This document shows, piece by piece, positions 1 to 11,418 of a stretch of 64,000 nucleotides of DNA. The position numbers and the translations under genes are program-made. Under the pieces are notes generated by a model. That model saw only the letters and a list, made by a program, of their open reading frames with translations. It was not told where the DNA came from and made no database searches. The stretch is from NCBI RefSeq assembly GCF_914767665.1, contig NC_059502.1, positions 2,232,001 to 2,296,000 of the forward strand. The letters run 5' to 3'. Position 1 is the stretch's first letter. Every line of letters starts with the position of its first letter. This stretch comes from Harmonia axyridis (Eukaryota; Arthropoda; Insecta; Coleoptera; Coccinellidae).

Positions 1-999
1 GAAGTTGCAGCCTTAGGAATTTCATCCATTTTTTTTTGAAAATTTCACATTTTTACCTATGATTTCTGAAACAATGTACGATGCATCCCATTTTAGGTGA
101 GACTGCCAGGTTTCTCGCTTGTTATTTAAGATAGAGCCTTGCGGTTTTCACGTTCCTGTCCTACTTTTTCGTGCAACTCAAGTTGGTCTTATCAGATTTT
201 GCATAACTGTTTCTGTTCAAGAGATTTTGGAAATTGATGATTTTCGGACCCCTCCTTTATCTCCGAAGTTATTAGAAATAATGCTGAGGTAAAAACTACG
301 TCTGAATCAGAATTCTGCGTAGAATCCAGTGGCGTACTCAATTTTTTTTTCGGGGTATGGTTTTGAAGATTCAACACATTTTGAGGAGATGCGAACTCGA
401 AATTTAGGAAAATATTGACTTTTCATTCAAAAATCGTCCTATGTTCCTTTCTGTCAGTTGTATTATGTAAGGCACCTCTGAATCCACAATAATTCAACAT
501 TCCGGCAAGTACCAATCCCCGATGGCTTATCAATTAGCAAGATAAACGGCAGCGAACCGCAATTAAGGCCCTCCCTACACAGTAAAATATCAGCGGACAC
601 GTGTACCCAATCTTCTAGAGGAAAGAAACAAGAAAGACGACGCCAATAACCCTAATCACGTGTAACTCGCCTCCTCCCTCCCGGGTCCTGTACCAACGAA
701 GGGAAGAGGGGGAATTCTTCCACAATTTCACGGGAAGTTATCTCGCGAACTCTGGAGATAATTACTGTACCTTTTCATAACGACACAGCCGACTACGACT
801 TGGCTGAATAACAATCAGTCCATAAATCTGACTCGGATGTTTAGACGGAAATGTTCTATCGAATGGCTCTCTTTGCAATTATATTGCTTCGGTTAGAAAT
901 AGAGGTTAAGTGATCGTTTTTATTGCGCGTTCTTCTGGGGAATTGGTACTTGGGAGCTATGGGATAGGTGGCTATGAGATGACATACCCGCGTCCCGCC
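1..999. other. No recognisable gene
   Basis: I see only short unsupported reading frames here. A somewhat GC-richer patch lies near 620-740, but it has no coding signal that I recognise. Confidence 0.6.
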
Positions 1000-1225
1000 C
1001 GCAGAGCAATAAACATAGATAGAGAGAGCATATGTCATTTTCAGTAAGCAAATTTTGTTCCCAACATATCAAATTTGACATGAAGCGCGCGGAAATGTAA
1101 ACATATCAGTGATACGTGATTTCATTCAATTCGCGAGTTCCTCCACAAAGAACGCACTTCTTATGTCCCATAGTGAATCCACGTTTCTTATCAACTCAAA
1201 ATATATTGAAATAAAGAGCTAAATA
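1000..1225 (-). repeat. Dispersed repeat, first half of copy 1 (split by a Tc1 fragment)
   Basis: Read on the minus strand, this matches 52,655-52,880 on the plus strand closely, so the two copies are inverted. Both contain an ATG (here at 1171-1169) opening a short frame MGHKKCVLCG followed about 12 codons later by a stop. The Cys-x2-Cys at the start looks like a zinc-finger N-terminus, possibly a decayed THAP-like one, but I cannot prove the family. The match stops at 1225, exactly where a Tc1 terminal repeat begins, and resumes near 1850. The repeat is therefore older than the Tc1 insertion. Confidence 0.7.
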
Positions 1226-1862
1226 CACTGCGCAAAAAAATTAACGCACATTATGGAAATCTCAAATTTATTCTACAACTGAAGATGTTCTCAATGATAA
1301 TTATTTTTATCAGAATTATGCATGCATATGTTATCCACTCTCAACGTTTTTCTTCAATACATATGTTTTTTCCCAGCAGAAATAAAAAAAGATGAGATTA
1401 TCAGATTTGGCTCCATTCTGAAATCAGTTTTTTCTCGATCAATTCTAGTGATCAATAGTTTTTCTTCCGTTTGATTTTCTACAATCCAACGCTATGCAAA
1501 GCGAAACACGCAATTTGACCCAAGAGGAATATGCCCAAGCGGTAGTTTTGCGAGAAGAAGGGTGGACATACACAAGAATTGCAGAAAGGTTTGGAGTTTC
1601 CCATACAAGTGTGTCCAGAATGTTGCAGCGATTCAGGGAGACAGGTATGACCGTCCGAAGACCAGGACTGGGTAGACCACGGGTAACAACTGCCATTCAA
1701 GAACGTTACTTGAGAATTTCTTCGTTGAGACAACGGTTTGCAACCGCTCGCCTCTTTCAAAATCAGCTTGAGCAAACTCATGGGGTGCAAATTAGCACTC
1801 AGACAATAAGAAATCGCCTCAGAGAATATGATTTAAGGCGATATAGTAAATTGTGGATTTGA
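1226..1862 (+). mobile_element. Tc1-like transposon, 5' fragment
   Basis: The left end is a TA followed by CACTGCGCAAAAAAATTAAC, typical of Tc1-like inverted repeats. About 270 bases later comes a transposase N-terminus. The element stops at about 1845-1862, so the catalytic domain and right terminal repeat are missing. It sits inside a dispersed repeat whose other copy (52.3-52.9 kb) lacks it. About 270 bases present in that copy are absent here, so either the insertion came with a deletion or the 3' part of both was later lost. Confidence 0.85.
1494..1862 (+). pseudogene. Tc1-like transposase, N-terminal DNA-binding part
   Basis: This is a 122-codon open frame. Its first part reads as the paired-like DNA-binding domain of Tc1 transposases: LTQEEYAQAVVLREEGWTYT leads into a helix-turn-helix (RIAERFGVSHTSVSRMLQRF), then the basic hinge RRPGLGRPR that usually joins the PAI and RED subdomains. 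A second helix-turn-helix follows (QTIRNRLREYDLRR). Family members are about 340 residues with a DDE catalytic domain. Here the frame ends before any catalytic aspartate, so the product could at most bind terminal repeats. The start at 1494 is the first ATG in frame and fits the usual N-terminus. There is no sign of selection or a second exon. Confidence 0.85.
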
Positions 1863-1965
1863 AAATATACCACAATCTGACAACGTAATCTAATCATATT
1901 GGGGACATGTAAAAATTGCGTCTACTCCCTATATCTATGTTCATTACTATGGTCCATGATATTTA
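1850..1965 (-). repeat. Dispersed repeat, second half of copy 1
   Basis: The bases from TTGTGGATTTGAAAATATAC onward match the minus strand of about 52,300-52,412. The match fades after about 1965. It resumes the repeat interrupted by the Tc1 fragment. An open frame at 1916-2308 runs on from here, but I recognise nothing in its product. Confidence 0.65.
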
Positions 1966-2741
1966 TAGTTTGAAAACTTATGAAATATCTGACAGACTGT
2001 TCTTCTTTGTATTTCCAGGATTTCAGATTTATCTCGTACTATTTTATATCGAATTTTCTAACTTACAGTGCTTTATTCCAAGTTTCTCTTCATTACACGT
2101 TTTGTGGGATAGTTATCTAAAAGCTTTGCATAGAGTCACAAAATTTTGTATAAATGAACAATCGCCGTTGGGTGAATTGTGCGATACTAACCATTCACAT
2201 AGTTACCTATTACTACAGAACTATAAAATAGATTTTGCTCATTACCGAACTCAAGTCAGTAATTGGGAGCCTGTACATTCAGTTCGAGAGTTATCGTGTA
2301 CAAGATGACTGTACAGAATCGAAATAAAAGAAAACCAAAAAAATCTATTAAGATCCCCACAAATTCACAGAAATTTATGACCACATACTTATCTCATTAG
2401 TGTTAGATAACTTCCGAATGTTATCCTCTTGAAATCTTCTCTGTTTATCTTACGACTAATTTAATTTAAATCTCAGAAGACTGAATGTAATCAACGAAAA
2501 TTTTTGTTTTATGCATTCAGGAGTAATTTACTCCCAATTATACAGTAGCAAGGAACTCCATCAGTTGTAATTAGAATAAAGGAAAATACTGGGCACTATT
2601 CACAAAAAAATTATTCTCTTGACATCACTCCTCTTTAATTTTCTCCACTATGAAGAAAATCCATACTTTCTTCTACGGAAAATATGTTACAACAAAACTG
2701 CGACGATTTCATTACTTTGAGAATTCTCAACGTTTAATAAC
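1966..2741. other. No recognised feature
   Basis: This is AT-rich sequence. The frame at 1916-2308 (130 codons, hydrophobic start) resembles no family I know and has no supporting context. Confidence 0.5.
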
Positions 2742-3564
2742 GGGTGTTTTTTTTCGAGGTATATAACCTTAAGTTGGCATTACTGTTCAAGATGGCGACC
2801 GATTTAACAGCTGTCAAATGATTTATTCTCAGTTTGGTTTGGCAATTCATCATGAATAGACTCACGCCTGATCAACGCTTGCAAATAGTGCAATTTTATT
2901 TCGAAAATAATGGTTCTGTGCGGAATACGTATCGCGCACTACGTCCATTTTATTTTGTTCAGCGATGAAACGCACTTCTGGTTGAATGGCTACGTCAACA
3001 AACAAAACTGCCGCATTTGAAGTGAAGCTAATCCTCAAGTGTATGTCGAAACACCGTTACATCCAGAAAAACTATCTGTTTGGTGCGCTTTATGGGCTGG
3101 TGGAATCATTGGTCCGTACTTCTTCAAAAACGATGATGGCCAGAACGTAACAGTCAATAGTGATCGGTATAGAGCCATGATTACAGACTTTTCCATTCCT
3201 GAATTGAACAACCATGATGTCCAGGAGCTGTGGTTCCAACAAGACGGCGCAACATGTCACACAGCTCGTGCCACAATCGATTTATTGAAAGACACGCCTA
3301 ATTTCACGTTTTGGACCTGTGAATTGGCCTTCAAGATCTTGTGATTTAACTCCGCTAGTGTTATTGCCACAAATGTTGGAAAAAGTCATGGAAAATTGGA
3401 CGTCCAGATTGGACTACATCCGAGCCAGCCGTGGCGGTCATATGCCAGAAATTACATTAAAATGTAATGCCACAATATTATCTTGCGGATAAATAATATG
3501 TCAATCGAATAATCCATCGTTGTTTTATTGCAATTTAAAGTTCTATAGCTCTAAAAAAACACCC
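2742..3564 (+). mobile_element. rosa-like (DD41D) Tc1/mariner element, deleted copy A1
   Basis: Both ends are inverted repeats: GGGTGTTTTTTTTCGAGGTA at the left, and the complement of GGGTGTTTTTTTAGAGCTAT at the right. Inside is a decayed transposase gene. The N-terminus MNRLTPDQRLQIVQF starts at about 2851. At about 2948-2960 it is joined out of frame to the catalytic part (FSDETHFWLN). The frame from 3039 to 3344 keeps the second catalytic block (WFQQDGATCHTA). A further deletion near 3357 removes the PLDYFLWGY block with the third catalytic aspartate, and 11 bases are missing near 3295. It cannot encode a working transposase. Five other copies lie in the window. Confidence 0.9.
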
Positions 3565-4525
3565 TTCACTTTATCTTATTGTTCAAGAACAATATAACTC
3601 ACCAAAATTCACAGAATGAAAACTTGCATACCCTATTCACCGATGAAACAGCTATCCCTCAACACTATTCAAGATCTTGATGTATCCTAATTCCATCGAG
3701 TTCAACGTGTATAGTCCCAAAAGTTCTGGACCCAAAACCGTCTACGTCAAAGGAAGTAAAAGTTCTACTACAACCCCCCACGATAACACAGTGGACATAC
3801 ATTAATCACATGAATAAACTTTATTCCTATTTACGAACTTCATTATTGAATATAACAGAACTTATATCAATGGAAACTTTTTCTATCGACATACACGGAA
3901 AAGTTTTGTGTGCGCTCCAAATTTATGCATCTCCTGTTTATTTACTACCATAGAAGAACGAGATCTCACTGAAATGAATATACGATTGGATTGGAGTGTT
4001 TTCTTTTCTAGGTCTGAATCTACAGAAAGAGTAGTAGCCTTGTAGTGTGTTGTTGGTCTTCAAGTACAAAAGAACTTAGGAATCTTAGGGCCAATTTATG
4101 GATTATTGTTATTGTTGTGGTCCCTTTCACAGGCACTGTCTCACTCGTGAAATCGAGTTGATGCTAAGCATTTTGCTTGGAGCATTTTTATGCAACGTTA
4201 TCACGATCATAATAAAATGCCCTTCGCATTTTGTAATTACCAGTTTATAATTAAGATTTCACTCACTTAGTTCCACGCCTGAATAGTAAAACCCATTTTT
4301 TTTATATTATAAAATTCTATTTCATTCGATAACCTTCAAGGGTGCTACATGTACTCCGAGGCTCTTCCGCCGTCTCTGTAGAAAGTTGGGTATTTGCCTT
4401 CATTTTGAATTATATGATATTTTCATCATAAATAAGTACAAACCCCCTTACGCTGTTTGGCCTATAAATTTCGATATGATTCTTTTCATCCTTAAATTTA
4501 TTATGGTGATTCAAATTGTCATCAA
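3565..4525. other. No recognised feature
   Basis: I see AT-rich unique-looking sequence with no coding or repeat signal that I can support. Confidence 0.5.
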
Positions 4526-5475
4526 CGATCAGCTGTGATTGTTTCTGTCGGTTTTAACAACTCATAATACACTTCGCTGAGCTGGTACTACCAAATACCA
4601 AGCATGAATTTAGAACCGTGAATATTCGGTTTGGTCGTCGACGTGGAAGCATGGCCGGGATAGCCCCATGATTTTCTGCGCTTGTGATTATCGTAATGAA
4701 CCCATTTCTCGTCTCCAGTCACAATGCGATGCAGAAATCCCTTTCGTCTACGCCTTGTAAGCAGTTGTTCACAAGCAAACAAACGCCTTTCAACATATCT
4801 CGGCTTCAACTCGTACAGCACCCAATATCCTTATTTCTGAATCATTCCCATGACTTTCAGGCGCTTTGAAATGGCTTGATGCATCACTCCCAATTACCCT
4901 GTCAATTCTTATTGCGTTTGACCCGAGTCTTGATCAAGTAATGCTTCCAATTCTACATCTTCGAAAACCTTCTCTCTTCCACTGCCATGCTGGTCTTCAA
5001 CGTCAAAATCGCCGTTCTTGAAGCGTTGAAACCACTCTTGACACGTTCTTTCGCTAATAGCGACCTCATCATGAATATTTGAGAGCATTCGATGAGCCTC
5101 AGTCGCATTTATTCATTTAGCGTATGGCATACATGGGTTTAGTTATAATTAGTTAAAATTGTACACATTCACATTACGTCATAAAATATATTTTTTGTAT
5201 ACCTAAAAGTAGAAAAAGCAGAAATAGAGTATAAACATAAACATAAATATCTACAAATACAAATATAGCACGATTTGAAGTTAAATTTTAAAATCAAGAC
5301 CATTAATCCAGTCCAGCACAGAGTCAGTGGCCTCATGGAAGTCGCTCATTTCTCCTCCGAATGCAGTAAGAGAGCCTCAGTCGCAAATTTCTTCATATTG
5401 AAGCAGAATATTAAATCCTCTTGTAATTGACGAGAATTTGGCTCATAAGCTGACATGTTTAATCGAGAATAACTT
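4526..5475 (-). mobile_element. mariner (mauritiana/cecropia type) copy C1, broken by a LINE
   Basis: On the minus strand the transposase runs from MSAYEP (about 5465) through a helix-turn-helix region to WVLYELKPRYVERRLFACEQ, the first catalytic block VTGDEKW (about 4695), and VYYELLKPTETI (about 4545). It is then cut off, so the second and third catalytic aspartates and both terminal repeats are missing. Several in-frame stops are present (for example after DSGQTQ). The coding part is interrupted at 5108-5371 by a retroelement flanked by a 14-bp duplication. The block order and wording match copies at 26.6-27.5 kb and 38.4-39.9 kb, which form one subfamily. Confidence 0.88.
5108..5371 (-). 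mobile_element. 5'-truncated non-LTR retrotransposon inserted in mariner C1
   Basis: The 264-bp insert is flanked by an exact 14-bp direct repeat GAGCCTCAGTCGCA (5094-5107 and 5372-5385), the mark of target-primed insertion. On the minus strand it starts with a short open frame ending DSVLDWINGLDFKI and a stop (5283-5281). The same ending appears in the reverse transcriptase fragment at 16.6-17.4 kb (SILEWVANFKLI). A 3' untranslated part follows, ending in CATACGCTAAATGAATAAA, an A-rich tail. It is a 3' end of the same LINE class and is younger than the mariner. Confidence 0.85.
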
Positions 5476-7130
5476 TATGATGCAGACACAGATCGACTAC
5501 TATTTCGATGGCGTTATTCTTAAAAATACCTAAGCTTATTGTATGACATGTACGATCTTTTCATTTCTACTTCCTCCTGCTGCTACAGCCATCTAAGCAA
5601 AGTACTACACCTAATAGATAAAGACAGAGGAGGAAGGTAGCCTGGAAGAGGCCATAACGCAATTTCCTTACGTGACGATTTATTCAAGTTCCCTCACAAC
5701 GCAAACCGCGTAATAAAACTCCGTTCCAAAAACATTCCACCTTCCACAGACACGTACAAACCAAAGAGACACTTCGTCTGCACCACGTCCCATGCGCCTC
5801 GCGGATCAAACGCTCTCCAAGCGTGCGAACGTCATGATCCCCGCTAATTAAATCCGCTCTAAGACGCCACCAGGACCGAATTGAAATGTTGCATTCTGTT
5901 TGAGCACGCCTGAAAACGAGGACTAGAATCCTCCTAGTCCTGATAAAAACTTATCTCTCGAAGAGGAGGAGAAGGACGAGCCAGAAATATGAACGCGCCC
6001 GGAGGGGTTAGAGGTGGGCGTAATTATGCGCCCCCATCACGGTCTCAGACACGTACAAAGTGAACTGAGTGACTGGGGTGGGCGGCTTAAGGTGCGTTCA
6101 GACGAGAGCCGGATCCGCGACGCTGAAAATTGAAGATAGTGATTTATAATGGAGTGGCTGTTTCTGACTGGGGAGTCTGTGTCTGGTGAATTTATAAGTG
6201 GCTGATTTCTTTGTCATCGAACGAGGTCGATTCTGTATCCGCTTAGGGCGAGATTACAGGGTGGGAGGTGGTTAATGGGTTTTGGATCGAGTATTGAAGA
6301 TGTAATGGGAATATCGCAGAGATTAGTTTTTTCTTAGCTTTGGAAATTTTAAGGAGGTTTTGGAAAAGGTCGAATTAAACTGGAGTAGTCAGTTTTGGCA
6401 TATTTACACAAATCAATACAACTGCCGATAAAACATCTGCTAAATCTGTTGTCTGAACAGTTATGAAAAAAGTAGAAAACGCAAACTCTACAAAAATACT
6501 AGAGGTCATAGTGAATCTGCTCTCCTTGACATGTAAGGATATTAAGACTTGATCTAAAATAGAAGAGGACACTACTAACGGAGCATATGGGTCTTTATTG
6601 AGTAAATATTGGAAGTTTTTGGCAGAAGGAAACTCTAGCTCTTTGTATGTATGTTCAAAAGGTACCTCAAAGAGGTGCTGAGGAATTAGAAATCACATAG
6701 CCAAAGGTCGTCGTTGATCTGAGATTGCTGTAACACCATTAGACGTTAGACTTTGGGCAACAAAGTCACTCTGATTTGTGCCATGACTCAGTGGTAGTGA
6801 AGGCAGTGAACAATCAAAGTGGGAATATAAGGGAAACATTCGATTACCCAAAATGATGCTCAGAAATAAGAACTTCTCCAGAAGGAATACATCAGGAGTG
6901 AAAAGATGTTAGAGGTTTTTTTCCGTTTTACACATTTTGGAATATTCCGAGGCTGCTTGTGGTGAACTATCAGCTTTTGCACCGTATGGGCAAAGGAATT
7001 TGCTGAAACATAATGTGCAAATGTCTGTGCTGTCTCAATAAGCATACATCTTTCAAGAGCCAGTTACAAATCTTCATCAAGGCTATTGGCTATTGCCAGA
7101 TTTCTCAATCTTGACTTAGTCTCAAATTGC
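5476..7130. other. No recognised gene; GC-richer patch and small palindrome
   Basis: The stretch 5,750-6,130 is GC-richer than its surroundings and holds an 8-bp-arm palindrome (AGGACTAG / CTAGTCCT) at about 5921-5943. Short frames at 6375-6572 and 6860-7045 on the minus strand have no recognisable product. Confidence 0.5.
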
Positions 7131-7311
7131 GATACATTCTGACAGTCAGGCATTGACTTGGTATTGGACAGGTATTGGAGTGCCGAAGGAAATTCAATGA
7201 ATACTCTATAAATCCCATGTCACTCGGGAATTGAAGAGAATAAAGGATACAACACAGTAGCATAAGTAAATGTACCTATAAGAAAGAGTTTCAGCAGAAG
7301 AAAGATAAATA
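7131..7311 (+). mobile_element. LINE RNase H-region scrap
   Basis: The codons IHSDSQ at about 7132 are the RNase H SDSQ motif of I/R1-type non-LTR retrotransposons. The downstream bases TAAATGTACCTATAAGAAAG (about 7266) match a counterpart in the LINE remnant at 53.9-54.6 kb. The frame is broken by stops. The scrap is cut at 7311 by rosa-like copy A6. Confidence 0.55.
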
Positions 7312-7760
7312 TTTCCAACATTTGTGGCCGTATATCGGCAATAACACGGCGAATGTTGTCTTCCAAATGGTCAAGGGTTTGTGGCTTATCCGCATAGACC
7401 AATAACTTTACATAGCCCCACAGAAAGTAGTCTAGCGGTGTTAAATCACAAGATCTTGGAGGCGAATTCACAGGTCCAAAACGTGAAATTGGGCGGTCAC
7501 CAAACGTGTCTTTCAATAAATCAATTGTGGCACGAGCTGTGTGACATGTTACGCCGTCTTGTTGGAACCACAGCTCCTGGACATTATGGTTGTTCAATTC
7601 AGGAATGCAAAAGTTAGTAATCATGGCTCTATACTGATCACCATTGACTGTAACGTTCTGCCATCATCGTTTTTGAAGAAGTACGGACCAATGATTCCAC
7701 CAGCCCATAAAGCGCACAGTAATGCCAACTTAAATTTACATACTTTGAAAAAAAACACCC
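7312..7760 (-). mobile_element. rosa-like (DD41D) element fragment, copy A6
   Basis: On the minus strand, an intact 5' terminal repeat (complement ends at 7760, beside TATATTA) is joined by a large internal deletion directly to the block GPYFFKNDDG. The frame from 7624 down then encodes WFQQDGVTCHTA and CDLTPLDYFLWGYVK, so the second and third catalytic aspartates are kept with 41 residues between them. Coding similarity ends at 7312 (RPQMLE), where unrelated or LINE sequence follows, and the 3' terminal repeat is missing. The deletion here is larger than the one shared by copies A1-A4 and removes the whole N-terminal half. Confidence 0.88.
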
Positions 7761-8933
7761 TATATTAAGCTACTTAATGGTGATGCCAATGAGACAAATT
7801 TATTTGTGAATATTTTATTCCGTGTTTCACCATTCAATCAAAGAACCCTAAGGAATATATTCCCCTGTTTCTGAGTACTAAATGAGATATTTCATGAAAC
7901 GATGCCAATACTCATAAACGTTCATTCTACCTAAAAGCCCTTCTCGAAGTCCATATTTACCACATCGACGAAGCTGACGAGCCAACAAAACGACCGCAGA
8001 AATGGCCCAAGTTCTGCAGCAACTTACGGGCCCCGCCAGACCCCAGGAAATTAACTTCTTCCTCCGACAATCCCACACTGCAATATAGCAGATCAAGCCG
8101 TGCGATAATCTTGTCAAAACAGCATAAAATCCTGGTAATATACAACCGGCCAACTTCTATTCCGTTATCGATGCCGTCGGATGAAAAACAGTCGGAAAAT
8201 TGCAAAAATGTGCGAAGTGATTCCGAAGGAAGTCGGGGCGAACCCCCAAGGGGCCCCCTCACAACATAAAGAGATCTTATCAACGTTGTTGCAGAGAATA
8301 AGGAATAGATAAGGCCGTTCGGAGAATAAACAAGACATTTATCACGGAGAGAGAGAGGATGTCGTCGAAAAAACTGGGAGTGTAGGATGCGAGTTTCCCA
8401 TTTTTCTGTCGGGAAATTATTTCGTTCCCTGCGGGGGTCCGGGACACGGGAAACATGTCTGCAGAACGGCCTGGGAAAAAAACGACGGGTTTTTAAATTT
8501 CAGTAGGCCCGGCTTGGGCGCCAAGTTCTGGGCGGTGCGTCGGATTGGAAGCTGTGAGTGAAATGGAAAGTGGCTGAGGAAAGGGTGAAATAAGCGCTGA
8601 ATGAATAGGAATGAAATTTAAATGCTTTTTAGGATTCAATTCGGTCTGGTTCGTTGTTGGCTTGATGAAAAGAAAACAGGGTAGAAAAAAATAATTTGAT
8701 AGGACAGGCCAATTCTTTTTTCGTAGATGTTTTAAGGTCGTAAAAACAGTGCATTTGTTCATTTTGTGACTTTATTGAAAAATGAGAGTGGGCTAGAGAA
8801 AATTGATTAGAAAACCATTGACGTGAACTCAAGGCCTGCAAATTAGGCTATGTTTTCGAGATACGGGATGCTTCTTGCAGTCCTACTTTTTTGTGATGAT
8901 TGTACCAGTTAGGAATTCACCAAGCCAAGTATT
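7761..8933. other. No recognised gene
   Basis: Minus-strand frames of 91 and 108 codons overlap at 7878-8283, but neither resembles a known family. They lie in a GC-richer patch, which makes chance frames likely. Confidence 0.5.
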
Positions 8934-9717
8934 TTGACATTTCAACCAAATACTTGACTTGAATATCAAGCTCGTGAAAAATTACATACTTGAGCTTGAC
9001 TTGACTTGATCTTAGATATTTATATCAAGCTACTTGATATTACTTGAGCTTGATATGCATGCATCGCAGGTCGTATATTTCAACAATCTCGTACGCGCTT
9101 AGACTTAATAAGGGGATTCCTCGATCGCTGAGAGACTGAATCATTCGCCAGTGTGACTTTATTAGTAGTTCTCTGCCATTTCCATAAAATCTTTCGTTAG
9201 ATTTTGCTAGTTTCAGAAATATCTTCCCAAATTTGTCTAAAATGACCACGGATTTTGAATCAACGCCAGCATTTTCAGCTCCTGTTGAAAGACAATTTTA
9301 CAGAGCTACTCTTACAGTTACAAAAACCCGCAATAGGTTAGGCGACAAATCTATGAAATGCCTCATGTATCTTAGATCCTGGATGGAAAAATATGAAATC
9401 CAATAAAGCCTGGAGATTTCTCAATATTTAGAAGCTTTATTTTTTTTTATTTTTATTTTGTTGAGATTTATAGCGATTTTATTTATATTTCTATTTCAAA
9501 AAAGTTGATATTTTCGGTTCTTTTATACAATAAGTTCAATAAAAAAATTTTTTTTTCAAAATTCCTTCTCATTTCATCCTTTGTTTCATTGATGTGACAC
9601 TACACAATAAAACTGCTGAAAATTAAAAATCTTGATATGATTCAAGTACTTGATAAATAAATACTTGACTTCACTTGAGATTGAAAAACTACTATTTGAC
9701 TTGAGCTTGACTTAAAT
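8934..9717 (+). mobile_element. hAT-like element remnant, copy H1
   Basis: Both ends are crowded with short CTTGACTTGA-type repeats in both orientations (8,955-9,060 and 9,640-9,715), which look like subterminal transposase-binding repeats. Inside is a C-terminal piece of a hAT transposase at 9242-9406. A second copy, inverted and shorter, lies at 32,412-33,012 and shares the left end beginning CCAAGTA and the coding piece. I could not define a target duplication. The element is non-autonomous. Confidence 0.7.
9242..9406 (+). pseudogene. hAT transposase C-terminal remnant
   Basis: This 54-codon frame contains SAPVERQF, then TKTRNRLGDKSMKCLMYLRS and a terminal Trp-containing WMEKY segment. 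The order resembles the C-terminal dimerisation region of hAT transposases: an SSAxxERxFS-like block, then TKxRNRLxxxxxxxLxxLR. The ATG may not be a real start. The rest of the transposase (BED finger, RNase H-like core) is absent. The homologous piece in copy H2 (about 32,560-32,650, minus strand) is more damaged. Confidence 0.7.
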
Positions 9718-9757
9718 CGTTAAAAGATAGGAAAAAACTACGAGAAACCATAAAGTG

Positions 9758-10110
9758 AAGTACTGGACCAAAAATTCTTTTAACATCTTCCTAAACTACC
9801 AGTGGTCCACCAAAAAACAGTTCTACAGGAAAGAAGTGGGCACTCTTCCAGAAAAAATATCACCTTGTAGATTTGCATTTAAAATCAGCATATATCACAT
9901 TATGAGAACTTGGAATTGGAATATCTATGCCAAATTTAAGTTGAATATTTTGTGAAAGGAAGGTGCTATGAGAAAAAACTTGAACAAAAATCGAACTTGC
10001 TCATCCTGAATCTCAAAAACAAAGCGTTTGCTTATATATAGGACGTATCCATAATACGAGGAATCTGACATTTTCGTTTGTATCTCGAATTTAGGAACAA
10101 CTGTATATGA
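9758..10110 (+). repeat. Dispersed repeat, copy 1 (second copy at 24.8 kb)
   Basis: Shared landmarks in the same order as at 24,777-25,105 include GTACTGGAC, TGTAGATTTGCATT, TTGGAATATCTA, a run ending GTGCTAT, and AAAACAAAGCGTTTGC. The copies are direct repeats and clearly diverged. I see no coding sequence or defined ends. Confidence 0.7.
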
Positions 10111-10893
10111 AATAATGATTGTTTGTGTAAGATTCATCGTGTAATATGCGGTTCGTTGAATAGTTTTCCAAACCATAAATACATACCAACAATCATGTAT
10201 ACGTATATGAGAGTTTGAACATAATTCCTGCTCAGAATTTCAATTAGCTTAAAAAAACTCATAACAATTCACAGTAATCCTCTACACAAACATTCGCTCC
10301 ATGCAAATAATCCTGAATCCGAACAGCAGTTCATCCCATAAAACAAATATTGGAGATTTCCTCCCCAGATTCAGCCGGAGGACCCAGCGTCTCTTCTTTA
10401 TCTGAAATTATAATCAAATTACAATAAAAAAAATCGCGAACAAACAACAGTGCATCAATATTTATTTCCCTCCCGAATATCCAGTGGCTGCTGCAGCAAA
10501 AATGGAAATTTCATCTCCAGAATCCGAGACCCGGAGAAATTTATAACCTCTCCAGACGAATTTATGTAAATCAGATGGAAATCTGATTTACGATGAATAC
10601 TTCCCCGGATTCCGCTGGGAGAATAAATAAGAAGGTAATTAGAGAGATAAAATCATAAAACAGTTTCAATATGCTTCGACTGGGAGGGATGAAGCAATTC
10701 TTGGGGCTTGCAGGGGAGTTGAGAGTTTGAGTGTTTCGTGAAGATAAATTGCCAGAATTGGAATATTGGGGATTCAGCAATTAAAAACGATGACTGAATA
10801 AAAAAAACTTGATGCTGTGGAGACAATTTAAAAACCCATAGGAAGACATGTTACAGCATCGCAGCCACTGCGCCGAATGCACGTCAAGCTATA
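10111..10893. other. No recognised feature
   Basis: I see unique-looking sequence with no gene or repeat that I can support. Confidence 0.5.
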
Positions 10894-11418
10894 GGGTGTT
10901 TTTTTTCGAGGTTTATAATTTTAAGATGGCATTACTGTGCGAGATGGCGACCGATTTAACAGATGTCGAATGATTTATTCTCAGTTCGGTTTGGCAATTC
11001 ATCATGAATAGACTCACGCCTGAACAACGCTTGCAAATAGTGGAATTTCATTTCGAAAATAATCTGGTTCTGTGCGGAATACGTATCGCGCACTACGTCC
11101 ATTTTATTTTGTTTAGCGATGAAGCGCACTTCTGGTTGAATGGCTACGTCAACAAACAAAACTGCCGCATTTGGAGTGAAGCTAATCCTCAAGTGTATGT
11201 CGAAACACCGTTACATCCAGAAAAACTGACTGTTTGGTGCGCTTTATGGGCTGGTGGAATTATTGGTCCGTACTTCTTCAAAAACGATGATGGCCAGAAC
11301 GTTACAGTGAATGGTGATCGGTATAGAGCCATGATTACTAACTTTTTCATTCCTGAATTGAACAACAATGATGTCCAGGAGCTGTGGTTCCAACAATACG
11401 CGCAACATGTCACACAGC

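Noticed and set aside
5921..5943. Palindrome AGGACTAG / CTAGTCCT
   Set aside because: Arms of eight bases are expected by chance in a window of this size.
7878..8283. Two minus-strand frames of 91 and 108 codons
   Set aside because: They overlap each other in different frames, have no recognisable motif, and lie in a GC-rich patch.
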